Below are positions 50,448 to 59,366 of a stretch of 64,000 nt of DNA, in pieces. The translations under genes were made by a program, and so were the position numbers. The notes beneath the pieces are model-generated. The model saw only the letters and a list, made by a program, of their open reading frames with translations. It made no database searches and was not told where the DNA came from. The DNA lies in NCBI RefSeq assembly GCF_019798055.1, contig NZ_JAHOPH010000015.1, forward strand, positions 33,152-97,151, in the 5' to 3' direction. Source of the DNA: Salsipaludibacter albus. GTDB taxonomy: Bacteria; Actinomycetota; Nitriliruptoria; Nitriliruptorales; Nitriliruptoraceae. Position 1 is the stretch's first letter. Every line of letters begins with the position of its first letter.

Positions 50448-51110
50448 CTAGGCCGGGTCGTCGAGGCCGAGCGCGGCCAGGCGCCGGTGGTGGCTGGCCA
50501 TGACGTCGATCGCGAGGCGGCGCGTGCCCTCGTCGCCGCCGTCGTCCAGCAGGACCTCCAGCGCATCGGTGTCGAGCACGGCCCGCTGGTAGCCGGCCAA
50601 CGCCCTGCCGACCAGCTCGGCCACCCGTGACCGGACCCGGTCGCGGTCGGCGTCGTCGTGGACCGACGCGGCCAGCTGGCCCAGGGCGAAGTCGGCGACG
50701 CCGTCGTCACCGGCTGCCAGCTCCAGCGCGAGCTCGCGGGTCGGGCTGGGCAGCCGGGGGGCGAGCCGGGCGGTGAAGTCCTGCGCGATCGGCCACGAGA
50801 AGGCCAGCACGATGCAGGCGTGCTCCCAGTCGTCCCCACCCCCGGCGAAGAAGTCGTCGAAGGCACCACGCTGGCGCTCGACGACGGCGGTGGGCAGGTC
50901 CGTGAGGGTGTCGAGGTGGGCACGCCACGCACGCCACAGGTCCCAGGACCGGCCGGTCAGCTCGGCGAGCTGCTCGGAGGTGGCGACGTCGGGTGCGGCG
51001 GGGACGCTGGCGGCGGCGGCCGACCAGGCCCGGAGCTGTCCGTAGGCGACGGCGCCGACGAGCTGCACCAGCGCGAGATCGGTCCGTGGGTCCGGCCCGG
51101 CGTCGGTCAT
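50448..51110 (-). CDS. Ferritin-like/MiaE_2-type protein
   Basis: A 220-aa mostly helical protein of the actinobacterial ferritin-like group labelled MiaE-like. LVQLVGAVAYGQLRAW is the typical first helix; the second helix of relatives has Glu/His metal ligands (ELTGRSWDLWRAWRAHL here), where some acidic ligands seem replaced by Ser and Trp, so a di-iron site is doubtful. A 4-helix bundle is likely. The start ATG shares one base with the IclR stop (TGATG). Function is unknown in the family; a tRNA hydroxylase name should be avoided. Confidence 0.65.
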   Translation of the reverse strand: MTDAGPDPRTDLALVQLVGAVAYGQLRAWSAAAASVPAAPDVATSEQLAELTGRSWDLWRAWRAHLDTLTDLPTAVVERQRGAFDDFFAGGGDDWEHACIVLAFSWPIAQDFTARLAPRLPSPTRELALELAAGDDGVADFALGQLAASVHDDADRDRVRSRVAELVGRALAGYQRAVLDTDALEVLLDDGGDEGTRRLAIDVMASHHRRLAALGLDDPA

Positions 51111-51838
51111 CAGCTCGACTGTCGCCGGGGACGCCACCCCAGGCGCTCGGAGATCTCGCGGGCCGTCTGGAGGACCCGCAGCGCGACCGCCTCCGGCTCG
51201 GGCAGGCGTGCGGTCGGGGCGACGATGCCGACCGCGGCGACGGCCTGGCGACCGTGGTTGAACACCGGCGCGGCGACCCCGGACGCCCCGGCCTCGAGCT
51301 CGTCACGGGTGTAGGCGACCCCCCGCTGGCGAACGGCCTGCAGGTCCTTGTCGCCAGATCCCTCCGGCAGGAACGCCAGCAGTGCCCGGCCGTGCGCGGA
51401 GACCCCGAGCGGATGACGGAATCCGACGCGGTAGTTGACCGACACGACGCGCTCGGCGGGCTCCTCGACGTCGACGACCACGAGGTCGTCGCGGTCGCGC
51501 ACGGCGAGGCAGGCGGTCTCGCCGGTCTCCTCGGCCAGCGTGCGGAGCACGGGGCCGGCCAGGCGGCGGACCTCCAGGCCCTGGGCGGCACGGACACCCA
51601 GTTCGAGGACGGCGAGTCCCAGCCGGTACTTGCGGGTCTGGGGGTCGCGGGTGACGTAGCCCTCCTCGGTGAAGGTCTCGAGGAGTCGGTAGAGCACGGC
51701 ACGGTCGAGCCCGGTCGTGTCGGCCAGTCCAGAGACGGTGTCACCGTCCTCGGTCTCGCCCAGTGCCCCCAGCAGCGCGAGGCCACGGCCCAGCGTCCGT
51801 GAGCCGGTCGAACGACGGGATCCCCCGGATGTTGCCAC
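51110..51838 (-). CDS. IclR-family transcriptional regulator
   Basis: A 242-aa regulator with an N-terminal winged helix (LGRGLALLGALGETEDGDTVSGLADTTGLDRAVLYRLLETFTEEGYVTRD split over residues 15-65) and a C-terminal GAF-like ligand domain (YRLGLAVLELG, VSAHGRALLAFLPEG, RQRGVAYTRDELEAGASGVAAPVF). The GTG at 51838 was chosen because AAGGAG lies 5 bases upstream; an ATG 7 codons further up is followed by this same RBS inside its frame. It is first in a unit with the ferritin-like gene. Effector and targets are unknown; aromatic catabolism is a common role of the family. Confidence 0.85.
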   Translation of the reverse strand: MATSGGSRRSTGSRTLGRGLALLGALGETEDGDTVSGLADTTGLDRAVLYRLLETFTEEGYVTRDPQTRKYRLGLAVLELGVRAAQGLEVRRLAGPVLRTLAEETGETACLAVRDRDDLVVVDVEEPAERVVSVNYRVGFRHPLGVSAHGRALLAFLPEGSGDKDLQAVRQRGVAYTRDELEAGASGVAAPVFNHGRQAVAAVGIVAPTARLPEPEAVALRVLQTAREISERLGWRPRRQSS

Positions 51839-52132
51839 GAACACTCCTTCGTCGGTCATCACCGCGCGAGCGATGCCAGCACCACCGGTCACGACCTTGC
51901 CCCGCCAGAGTATGACCGAGCGCACCCCGCACGGTCAAGCCGTGCCTGCGGACACCTCGCGATGGCACGACGTGATGTGGGCAGCCCATCCAACCACGTG
52001 CACGACCGGGCTGCAGCGGGGCTGGTGGGCGCAGGTGACCTGCGCCGTGGCGCCGCAGGGCCAACGGGCCGGATCCGGTCCCCTCGCTACGATTTGCCTC
52101 CCGCTGCACACCGATCGCAATCGAGGCCAGCC

Positions 52133-52798
52133 GTGCCAGACGTCGACCCTGTCGTGTCCACCATCCTCACGCCTCCCCACCTCGCCACGCGGGGGGACGA
52201 CGAGGACGACGACCGACCCGACGAGCGCAATTTGCCGTTCACGCTGTCCGGGAAGGCCCAGGCGTTCAACAAGCTGTTCGACCGCCGGATCCTGTTCCTC
52301 AACGGGCCCCTCGAGCAGGAGACGTCGGACTCGCTGGTGGCCCAGCTGCTCGCGCTGGACTCCGAGAGCGACGAGGACATCACCCTCTACATCAACTCCC
52401 CCGGCGGTGTCATCACGGGGATGTTCGCGATCTACGACACCATGCACTTGCTGCGCTCGAAGGTGAACACCCGGTGCATCGGGCTGGCCGCCTCGGCTGG
52501 TGCGTTCCTGTTGGCGACGCCGTCGGGAAACCGCCAGGCGACCGCCAACGCGCGCATCATGATCCACCAGCCGCTGGGTGGTGCCCGCGGCAGCGCCAAG
52601 GACATCGAGATCCAGGCACGCAACATCCTGTGGATGCGCGAGCGCCTCAACGAGATGCTCGCCGAGGCCACCGGCAAGTCGGTCGAGCAGGTCGCCGAGG
52701 ACACCGACCGCGACAACTGGATGACCGCGGCCGAGGCCATGGAGTACGGCCTGATCGACGAGATCGTCAGCAGCCACCAGGGTGCGGCCAGCTCGTAG
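52133..52798 (+). CDS. clpP: ATP-dependent Clp protease proteolytic subunit
   Basis: A 221-aa ClpP, forming the tetradecameric chamber that degrades proteins fed by a Clp ATPase. Catalytic Ser121 is in GLAASAGAFLLA, His145 in RIMIHQPLGG, and the Asp lies in EDTDRDNWM near 192-194; YINSPGGVITGMFAIYDTM is typical. The GTG at 52133 gives the usual length; a longer frame to 51962 would add 57 Arg/Gly-rich residues without homology. TACGAT at 52088-52093 is a likely -10. Unlike most bacteria the gene stands alone: no second clpP, clpX or tig is adjacent. Confidence 0.92.
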   Translation: MPDVDPVVSTILTPPHLATRGDDEDDDRPDERNLPFTLSGKAQAFNKLFDRRILFLNGPLEQETSDSLVAQLLALDSESDEDITLYINSPGGVITGMFAIYDTMHLLRSKVNTRCIGLAASAGAFLLATPSGNRQATANARIMIHQPLGGARGSAKDIEIQARNILWMRERLNEMLAEATGKSVEQVAEDTDRDNWMTAAEAMEYGLIDEIVSSHQGAASS

Positions 52799-52823
52799 CC
52801 ATCGCAGCAGCACGCCCACACGA

Positions 52824-52853
52824 AACGCCCGCCCCGGGAACGGGGCGGGCGTT
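52824..52853. terminator. Bidirectional hairpin between clpP and the NYN gene
   Basis: AACGCCCGCCCC, loop GGGAAC and GGGGCGGGCGTT form a perfect 12-bp stem in the 67-base gap of two convergent genes, with A/T ends on both sides. It can stop transcription from either direction. Confidence 0.85.
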
Positions 52854-52865
52854 CGTCGTACGGGA

Positions 52866-53990
52866 TCAGATCTTGTCGAGGACCTCGTCGGGGAGCTCGT
52901 CGTCGGGGACGTAGAGGTAGTACTCCTCGTCGTCCTCCTCCCAGTCCATCTCCACGACGTCCTTGGTGACGGCGGCCTTGCAGAACTGCAGGAAGCCGCC
53001 GTAGCCGAAGTCCTTCTCGGAGAAGTTCTCCTGGCGCTTGCGCAGCTGGTCCTTGAGCCCCGACAGCGGTGGGTCGCCGCCCAGCTCGGCCATCAGCTCG
53101 ATCACGGTGGAGCGCAGCAGGTCGAAGGCCTCCTGCTCGGACGAGCCCTTGGCGCCCCCCGACTCCGGGAAGTCGACCTCCGGGTCACCGGGGGCGGACC
53201 CCTCCGTCAGCTTGACGGTGTCGTTGGACTCGAGGTGGCGCAGCAGCTCCTGGAAGCCACGGAAGCCGTAGTCGCCCTCGGCGAAGGTCGGGTCCTTGCG
53301 CAACAGGGCGCGCTTGAGGTTGGAGGCCTGCACGGCACCGGCCGCGGTGGACTGCATGCCCGACAGGGTGCGGGTGATGACCCGCTCGAGCTCGCGCAGG
53401 TCCTGCTTGCCGGACGACTTCTTCTTGCTCTCGCCTCCGGAGGACTTGCCCGAGGTCTTCTTCTTGGACTTCGAGCGCGACGACTTCTTGGACGACGACG
53501 AGCGCTGCGGCGCACCGTCGAGCCGGTCGTAGAAGATGAACTCGTCGCACGACGGCGGGAGCATGCCCGACGTCGAGCCCTTCATGCCGACCCCGATGAC
53601 CCGCTTGTTGAGCTCGCGCAACTTGCTCACCAGCGGGGTGAAGTCGGAGTCACCGGAGACGATGACGAAGGTCGAGACGAAGTCCCGGGTCAGGGCGAGC
53701 TCCATGGCGTCGACCGCCATCTGGATGTCGGCCGCGTTCTTGCGGACCGAGTCGGAGCGTTGTGGGATCTCGATCAGCTCGATGTTGCCGTCGACGAGGC
53801 CACGGCGGTCTTCTCGGAAGAGGTTCCAGTCTGCATAGGCCCGCCGGGTGATGAGCCGGCCGCGTTCGGCCAGCGCCTCCAGCAGCGGGGAGACATCGAA
53901 GCGAAGTCCGATGTCGCGGGCGCCGATTGCCACGTTCTCGTGGTCGATGAACAGGGCAAGGCGTTCTTCGGTCTGGTCTTGTGTAGTCAT
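52866..53990 (-). CDS. NYN-domain nuclease with two OST-HTH/LOTUS RNA-binding domains
   Basis: A 374-aa protein with a PIN-like NYN domain in residues 1-150 (LALFIDHENVAIGARD with the first acidic residues, VRKNAADIQMAVDAMELAL, FVIVSGDSDFTPLVSKLRELNKRVIGVG), then a Ser/Lys-rich linker of about 35 residues and two OST-HTH modules (about 195-265 and 290-355: GFRGFQELLRHLES and GYGGFLQFCKAAV). The acidic tail is rich in Asp, Glu and Tyr. The plan equals LabA/MARF1-like proteins; cleavage of single-stranded or structured RNA is likely. ATG with GGAGGGC upstream. No regulatory partner is adjacent. Confidence 0.9.
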   Translation of the reverse strand: MTTQDQTEERLALFIDHENVAIGARDIGLRFDVSPLLEALAERGRLITRRAYADWNLFREDRRGLVDGNIELIEIPQRSDSVRKNAADIQMAVDAMELALTRDFVSTFVIVSGDSDFTPLVSKLRELNKRVIGVGMKGSTSGMLPPSCDEFIFYDRLDGAPQRSSSSKKSSRSKSKKKTSGKSSGGESKKKSSGKQDLRELERVITRTLSGMQSTAAGAVQASNLKRALLRKDPTFAEGDYGFRGFQELLRHLESNDTVKLTEGSAPGDPEVDFPESGGAKGSSEQEAFDLLRSTVIELMAELGGDPPLSGLKDQLRKRQENFSEKDFGYGGFLQFCKAAVTKDVVEMDWEEDDEEYYLYVPDDELPDEVLDKI

Positions 53991-54101
53991 GCCCTCCACG
54001 ATAGCGCGGAGCCGCGCCCGGTCCCTGCGCCGGAAGGTGGCCATCCGGCGTCGATCGTCCACCTGGGGACGGAATTCCGGGTGCTCGGACTCCCCGTGGG
54101 G

Positions 54102-55151
54102 TCAGATGCCGGCCTGGTCGGCTCGCATGGCCGCCGCGTCGAGCAGGGCCTCCACCAGGTGCTCGAAGTGGGTGATGGTGTCCTGGTCGGGCGGGCCGTA
54201 GGCGCCAGCCTTGCTGCGGGCGAGCACGCCCTCGAGGATCACGGCGAGTTTCCAGCACCCGAACACCACGTAGGTGGGCAGGTCCGACAGGTCGAGGTCG
54301 GACCGCGTCGCGTAGCGGGCGACGACCTCGTCGACGTCGGGCATGCCGGGCACGGCCGCGGCCGCCGGGATCATCGGGAGCCCCTCGCCCGAACCGAAGG
54401 GGTCCCAGTAGACGACCAGCAGGCCGAGGTCGGCCAGGGGATCACCCAGGGTGCACAGCTCCCAGTCCAGCACGGCGGCGATCGACCCGTCGTCGTCCAG
54501 CAACACGTTGTCGAGCCGGTAGTCGCCATGGACGATCCGGTCGGCCTGCTGGGTCGGCACGGCGGCGACCAGCCGTTCGTGCAGGGCCGGGATGGCGGGC
54601 ACCTCGCGCGACGCACCCCGGTCGTACTGGCCACGCCACCGGCGCAGTTGCCGGGCGAGGTAGTCCGCGCGTGGTCCGAGGTCGCCGAGCCCGACCCGGT
54701 CGGGGTCGACGTCGTGCAGCGCGACGAGCACGTCGACCAGCTCGTGGCCGGCCCGGCGGCGGGCCCGGTCGTCCAGGACGTCGGCGTCGGCCGGGTCGCG
54801 CACCACGTGGCCGTCCACGAAGTCCATCACGTAGAACGGCGCGTCCAGCACCCCCGGCTCGGGCTCGTGGCCCACCAGCGGCGGCACCGGCACCGGACTG
54901 CCGGCCAGCGCCGCCATCACCCGGTGCTCGCGACCGACGTCGTGGGCCGAGCGCAACACCGAGTTCAGGGGCGGTCGACGCAGGACCCATCGGCACCCGT
55001 CGCGGTCGGTGACCCGGTAGGTCAGGTTGGACCGGCCACCCGTGATCGTGGTGACGTCGAGGTCACCGTGGACCGCGACCCGGGTCGACAGCCATGCCGC
55101 GACGGCGTCGAGGTCGACGCCGTCGGGAACCGCGGACGAACCGGTGGACAC
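54102..55151 (-). CDS. Aminoglycoside-phosphotransferase-fold kinase (phosphotransferase family)
   Basis: A 349-aa kinase-like protein. Landmarks are GGRSNLTYRVTD and WVLRRPP in the ATP lobe (residues 38-62), the catalytic IVHGDYRLDNVLLDD near 208-222 and the Mg-binding VLDWELCTLGDPLADLG near 228-244. The LRRPP and HGDYRLDN wording matches the group next to acyl-CoA dehydrogenases (ACAD10/11-type, hydroxyacyl-CoA or hydroxy-acid kinases) rather than antibiotic kinases. The GTG start is followed by STGSSAVPDGVD. It lies 52 bases downstream of the MMPL gene on the same strand. Substrate unknown; antibiotic resistance should not be assumed. Confidence 0.85.
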   Translation of the reverse strand: MSTGSSAVPDGVDLDAVAAWLSTRVAVHGDLDVTTITGGRSNLTYRVTDRDGCRWVLRRPPLNSVLRSAHDVGREHRVMAALAGSPVPVPPLVGHEPEPGVLDAPFYVMDFVDGHVVRDPADADVLDDRARRRAGHELVDVLVALHDVDPDRVGLGDLGPRADYLARQLRRWRGQYDRGASREVPAIPALHERLVAAVPTQQADRIVHGDYRLDNVLLDDDGSIAAVLDWELCTLGDPLADLGLLVVYWDPFGSGEGLPMIPAAAAVPGMPDVDEVVARYATRSDLDLSDLPTYVVFGCWKLAVILEGVLARSKAGAYGPPDQDTITHFEHLVEALLDAAAMRADQAGI

Positions 55152-55203
55152 GGTCGACTGCCTGTCGGCTGGGGGCCGCTGGGCCCGATCACCCTAGGCG
55201 GGG

Positions 55204-57738
55204 TCAGGCGGACACGCCCACGGTCGGCTCCCGCTCGGTGACCAGGCTCGAACCGACGCGGTCGTGGTGTCGCGCCCACACCGCGAGCATCGCCGGGAGC
55301 ACGATGATGGACGACAGCAACGCCAGGCCGATGGTCAGGGCCAGCACGATGCCGAACTGCCGGAACGGCGAGATCGACGAGAACACCAGGACCCCGAACC
55401 CGGCCATCGTCGTGACGGCCGAGCCGACCAGCGCGCCGCCGGTGTTGCGCAGCGTGTCGACCATGGCCGACTCGAGGTCGGCATGGGCGTGGAGGTCGGC
55501 CAGGAACCGGTTCACGACGTGGATGCCGTAGGGCACGCCGATCCCGATCGCCAACGCCGAGACCATCGCGGTCATGACGTTGAACGGGATCCCGAACGCC
55601 GCCATCAGCCCGAACACCCAGGCCACGACGACGGCCACGGCCGCGATCGCGAGCACGCCCAGCATCGGGCGTCGCTCCCGCACCCAGAACGCCAGGGCGA
55701 GGATGGCCATCGACGCCACGAGGGTCAGCACCAGGCTGATCAACTGGCTGGACTGCAGTTCCGACAGCACGAGGTCCACCAGCAGGCCCTCCGAGGCCAG
55801 GGACACGTCGAGCCCGGCGGCCTCCAGGACCTCGGCGTCCTGCTCCAGGTCGACCCGAAGCCCGTCGACCGACTCGCCGGCCGAGGTCGGCACCGACACG
55901 AGGGCCGCGTCGTAGCCACCCTGGTCGTCGCTGGACAGCACCGAGCCGACCGACGGGTCCAGTGCTGCCAGGCCGTCGTAGAGCGCCACGACGTCGGTGT
56001 CGGGCGACACGCCCTGGTCGGTCCCCAGTCCACTGGACTGCAGTGCCGTGGCGAAGGTCAACGCCTGCTGCGGGTCGACCCCCTCCGGCAGGGCGTCGGC
56101 ACCACCTCCGGCCATCGCGGACTCCATCATCTGCTGGGCCGCGAGCAGTCGGGTGGCCACCGAGTCCACGACCACGTCCTCGCGGACGTCCGGGTCGTCG
56201 GACAGTTCGGCGTCGAAGTCCACCAGCGCCTGCAGCGCCTCGGGCGTCGCGACGTCGCCGGTCACCAGCACCTGGGTGGTCTCGGTGATGTCGCCCTGGA
56301 ACGCCTCCTGGGTCCGCTCGATCGAGGCCAGCGCCTCGGAGTCGGACGGGAAGAACTCGGTCTGGCTGAACTCGGTCGACAGCTGGGTGGCACCCAGCCC
56401 ACCGATGACGACCAGCACGCCGGTGATCGCGAGCACGATCCACGGACGGTGCACGGCAGTCGGCGCCGCGCCGGCGGCGAGGCGACCCAGCAGGCCGGGC
56501 TCGGTCGAGTGGCTGCGCTCCGGCTTGAGCGTGCCCTTCGCGGCCCGGCGGCGGTCCGCGAGCAGCCGGACGGCGGGGACGAAGGTGACCATGATGATGA
56601 AGGCCGACAGGACGCCGACGGCCGCGAACACGCCGAAGTCCTGCAGCGGCGGCAGCGGGTTCGACAGGTTGGTGAGGAAGCCGACGATCGTCGTCACGGT
56701 GGCCAGTGCCAGCGCCACGCCCACGGCACCGATCGCGGACACGGCAGCGTCCGCCGGGTCCAGGCCACCGGCGCGGTCCTCCCGGTAGCGCATGGTCAGG
56801 TGGATGCCGTAGTCCACGCCCAGCCCCACCAGCAGGATCGGGATCGCCAGGGTCAGCTCGCTCTGGCCCCCGGTCAGGCCCAGCCCACCCGGGCCGAGCA
56901 GGGCGGCGATGCCCTGCATCCACACGATGGTGAAGCCCAGGCCCAGCAGCGACGCGATGACGTCGAGCGGACGCCGGTAGATGGCCACGAGGATCACGAT
57001 GATCAGCAGGACCGCGAGCCCCAGGAGGCTGGAGAGCTGGCTGGTGATGGCGTCACTGACCTCCGACGACAGGGCGGCGATGTCGAACGGTGCGACCTCG
57101 AAGCCGTCCAGGTCCTGGGCGAGGTCGTTGATCGCGAGCTGTGCGGGGGCGTCGCCCGCCTGGTTCACGGCGTCGGGCTGCAACTGGACGATCACGACAC
57201 CCGCGGTGGCCGACGTCTCGGTCGTGTCGCCACCGAGCGTGGCGGACAGCAGTCCGCGCTGTGCCTCGGGCAGCGCCTCGAGGGCCTGGACGTACAGCTG
57301 GTCGACCTGCTCGTCGGTCAGCGTCGCCGGATCGATCCCCTGCTGCTGCAGCGCGCCCAGCACCGGGTCGGCCCAGGTGATCACCGGGGACTGGCCCTCC
57401 GGGACCTCGGCGAGCGACTCGGCGATGGTGGGGTCGCCGGTGATCTGCTCACGGAGCTGCACCGCCGCGCCCACGCCGGCTGCCGACAGCATGTCGCCCC
57501 CCTCGGGGGCGTAGACGCTGATCTGCACGGCCTCGCCACCACCGGACGAGAACTCCTCGGCGATCTGGTCCTGGGTCGCGGAGATCTCGTTGTCGGGCAG
57601 GAAGTTCTGGAAGCCCTGGTCCTGCTCGCCCAGCGTGGAGGCGGCGCCGAACGCGACCGACAGCAGCACGATCGTGACGACGATGGCGACGGGGGCACGC
57701 CGAACGAGACGTTGGGCGAGGGAGATGATGGCTTGCAC
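55204..57738 (-). CDS. MMPL/RND-family membrane exporter
   Basis: An 844-aa transporter with two halves, each with one helix, an extracytoplasmic domain of 170-250 residues and five clustered helices. The first half has LVGLGVDYGIHLTMRYREDRAG with the proton-relay Asp-Tyr, the second AIGIGVPYGIHVVNRFLADL, where the Asp is replaced by Pro, so one relay is altered. RRPLDVIASLLGL and ERRPMLGVLAIAA mark the helix pairs. It resembles the actinobacterial MMPL/HpnN group for lipids, hopanoids or hydrophobic compounds. GTG start. Divergent from a MarR gene, which probably represses it. Confidence 0.87.
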   Translation of the reverse strand: MQAIISLAQRLVRRAPVAIVVTIVLLSVAFGAASTLGEQDQGFQNFLPDNEISATQDQIAEEFSSGGGEAVQISVYAPEGGDMLSAAGVGAAVQLREQITGDPTIAESLAEVPEGQSPVITWADPVLGALQQQGIDPATLTDEQVDQLYVQALEALPEAQRGLLSATLGGDTTETSATAGVVIVQLQPDAVNQAGDAPAQLAINDLAQDLDGFEVAPFDIAALSSEVSDAITSQLSSLLGLAVLLIIVILVAIYRRPLDVIASLLGLGFTIVWMQGIAALLGPGGLGLTGGQSELTLAIPILLVGLGVDYGIHLTMRYREDRAGGLDPADAAVSAIGAVGVALALATVTTIVGFLTNLSNPLPPLQDFGVFAAVGVLSAFIIMVTFVPAVRLLADRRRAAKGTLKPERSHSTEPGLLGRLAAGAAPTAVHRPWIVLAITGVLVVIGGLGATQLSTEFSQTEFFPSDSEALASIERTQEAFQGDITETTQVLVTGDVATPEALQALVDFDAELSDDPDVREDVVVDSVATRLLAAQQMMESAMAGGGADALPEGVDPQQALTFATALQSSGLGTDQGVSPDTDVVALYDGLAALDPSVGSVLSSDDQGGYDAALVSVPTSAGESVDGLRVDLEQDAEVLEAAGLDVSLASEGLLVDLVLSELQSSQLISLVLTLVASMAILALAFWVRERRPMLGVLAIAAVAVVVAWVFGLMAAFGIPFNVMTAMVSALAIGIGVPYGIHVVNRFLADLHAHADLESAMVDTLRNTGGALVGSAVTTMAGFGVLVFSSISPFRQFGIVLALTIGLALLSSIIVLPAMLAVWARHHDRVGSSLVTEREPTVGVSA

Positions 57739-57862
57739 GGCAGGTCCCGGGATCGTGGGGGTTGAAGTAATTGCGCATCGAAACTATCATCACGTGCACA
57801 CACCTGCCAACCCCGGCCGGTGCCCGCCCCTGATCCGTCCCGAATCCCCCACAGGATGCCAC

Positions 57863-58312
57863 ATGACCGACGCGGCCATCGACGCGTCCGCCACCACCCT
57901 GCAGCGGCTGGGGGGCGTGATCACGACGCTGCGCAGCCAGATGACCCACGGAGCCCGACGACTCGAGGAGGCCGTGGGCCTCCCGGCCGCCCAGGTCGCG
58001 GCACTGCGGGCGGTCGACGACGGCGCGGGCTCGGTCAACGGGGTGGCGGAACGGCTCCTGACCCATGCCTCCAGCGCGTCACGGACCATCGACGCACTCG
58101 TGCGCGCCCACCTGGTCGATCGCACCACCGACCCGGACGATCGTCGGTCGGTCGTCCTGGAGGTCACCGCCGCCGGTCACGAACGCCTGGCCGAGCTCGA
58201 CCGTCATCGCGACCGGCTGCTGACCCGGGCGATGGAGGGACTCTCCCCGGAGGAACGCCTCGTCTTCGTGGACCTGCTGGAACGCTTCGTCGACGGCCTC
58301 TCGGAAACCTGA
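57863..58312 (+). CDS. MarR-family transcriptional regulator
   Basis: A 149-aa winged-helix regulator. LPAAQVAALRAVDDGAGSVNGVAERLLTHASSASRTIDALV (in parts, residues 40-80) is the DNA-binding helix pair and LVDRTTDPDDRRSVVLEVTAAG the wing. The C-terminal helices (FVDLLERFVDGL) dimerise. ATG at 57863. The 124-base gap to the divergent MMPL gene holds an A/T-rich stretch at 57765-57792 that should contain both promoters and an operator; no clear palindrome other than TGCGCA (57772-57777) was seen. Control of the exporter by a toxic substrate is the usual arrangement. It ends 8 bases from the convergent korB. Confidence 0.85.
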   Translation: MTDAAIDASATTLQRLGGVITTLRSQMTHGARRLEEAVGLPAAQVAALRAVDDGAGSVNGVAERLLTHASSASRTIDALVRAHLVDRTTDPDDRRSVVLEVTAAGHERLAELDRHRDRLLTRAMEGLSPEERLVFVDLLERFVDGLSET

Positions 58313-58319
58313 CGTGACG

Positions 58320-59366
58320 TCAGGTCACGTGCCAGACGTTGCCGGAGGTGAGCAGGTCCTCGAGCCGGCCCCGGCCACGCTCGGCCACGGCCGCCTCGAC
58401 CTGGTCGTTGAGCAGGTCGTCGTAGACCGGCTGCTCCACCGCACGGAAGATCCCCAGCGGCGTCGGGCCGGTCGGGTTGTGCGACAGGCGCGACAGCGCG
58501 AAGGCCGTGGTCGGCTCGGTCCGGGTCGGGTCGTGCACGACGATCCGGTCACCGGCCTCGGCGGTCGGCACGATCATCATGGAGCCGTCGTCGTCGGCCA
58601 CGACGGCCTTCTCGCCCTCCGGACCGAACACGATCGGCTCGCCGATCCGCAGGGGAATCTGGTTGATGACCTTGGTCTCGCGGTCGGTGACCGCGTGGGC
58701 GAAGTCGTCGTTGAACACGACACAGTTCTGGTAGATCTCGACCAGCGCGGCACCACGATGGGCGTTGGCGGCAGTCAGGATCTCGGTGAGGTGGTTGCGG
58801 TCGGTGTCGATGGTGCGCGCCACGAACGTGGCCTCGGCCCCCAGTGCCAGCGACACCGGGTTGAGCGGCCGGTCGATCGAGCCCATCGGCGTGGACTTGT
58901 GCACGGCCCCGAGCGGCGACGTCGGTGAGTACTGGCCCTTGGTGAGACCGTAGATCTCGTTGTTGAACAGCAGGATCGTGATGTCGACGTTGCGCCGCAG
59001 GGCATGGATCAGGTGGTTGCCGCCGATCGACAGCGCGTCGCCGTCACCGGTGATGACCCACACGTCCAGTTCGGGGCGGGCCGAGGCCACGCCGGTGGCG
59101 ATCGCCGGGGCGCGGCCGTGGATGGAGTGGATCCCGTAGGTGTCCATGTAGTACGGGAACCGGCTGGAACAGCCGATGCCCGACACGAACACGGTCTCGG
59201 AGGGGTCACGACCGAGGTCGGCGAGCAGCTTCTGCACCGTGGCGAGGATCGCGTAGTCCCCGCAGCCCGGGCACCAGCGCACCTCCTGGTCGGACGTGAA
59301 GTCCTTCTTGCTGAACTGCGGCAGCTCGTCGTGGGTCGCCTGGTCGACGGTGGTGTCGGTGCTCAT
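58320..59366 (-). CDS. korB: 2-oxoacid:ferredoxin oxidoreductase, beta subunit (KorB-like)
   Basis: A 348-aa thiamine diphosphate-binding subunit, oxidising 2-oxoglutarate (or pyruvate) to the acyl-CoA with ferredoxin as acceptor. WCPGCGDYAIL near residue 31 carries two of the Fe-S cysteines, VSGIGCSSRFPYYMD a third, and GDGDALSIGGNHLIHALRRN with LLFNNEIYGLTKGQYSPTS is the ThDP/Mg site. Its ATG overlaps the korA stop (ATGA, 59363-59366). KorAB enzymes are common in actinobacteria, where they may replace the 2-oxoglutarate dehydrogenase complex. No ferredoxin gene adjoins. Confidence 0.92.
   Translation of the reverse strand: MSTDTTVDQATHDELPQFSKKDFTSDQEVRWCPGCGDYAILATVQKLLADLGRDPSETVFVSGIGCSSRFPYYMDTYGIHSIHGRAPAIATGVASARPELDVWVITGDGDALSIGGNHLIHALRRNVDITILLFNNEIYGLTKGQYSPTSPLGAVHKSTPMGSIDRPLNPVSLALGAEATFVARTIDTDRNHLTEILTAANAHRGAALVEIYQNCVVFNDDFAHAVTDRETKVINQIPLRIGEPIVFGPEGEKAVVADDDGSMMIVPTAEAGDRIVVHDPTRTEPTTAFALSRLSHNPTGPTPLGIFRAVEQPVYDDLLNDQVEAAVAERGRGRLEDLLTSGNVWHVT

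Noticed and set aside
51962..52132. N-terminal extension of ClpP by 57 residues
   Set aside because: The extension is Arg/Gly/His-rich without ClpP similarity and contains the likely -10 box TACGAT.
54102..55151. Aminoglycoside resistance kinase
   Set aside because: The motifs fit the broad phosphotransferase group seen beside acyl-CoA metabolism; nothing points to drug binding.
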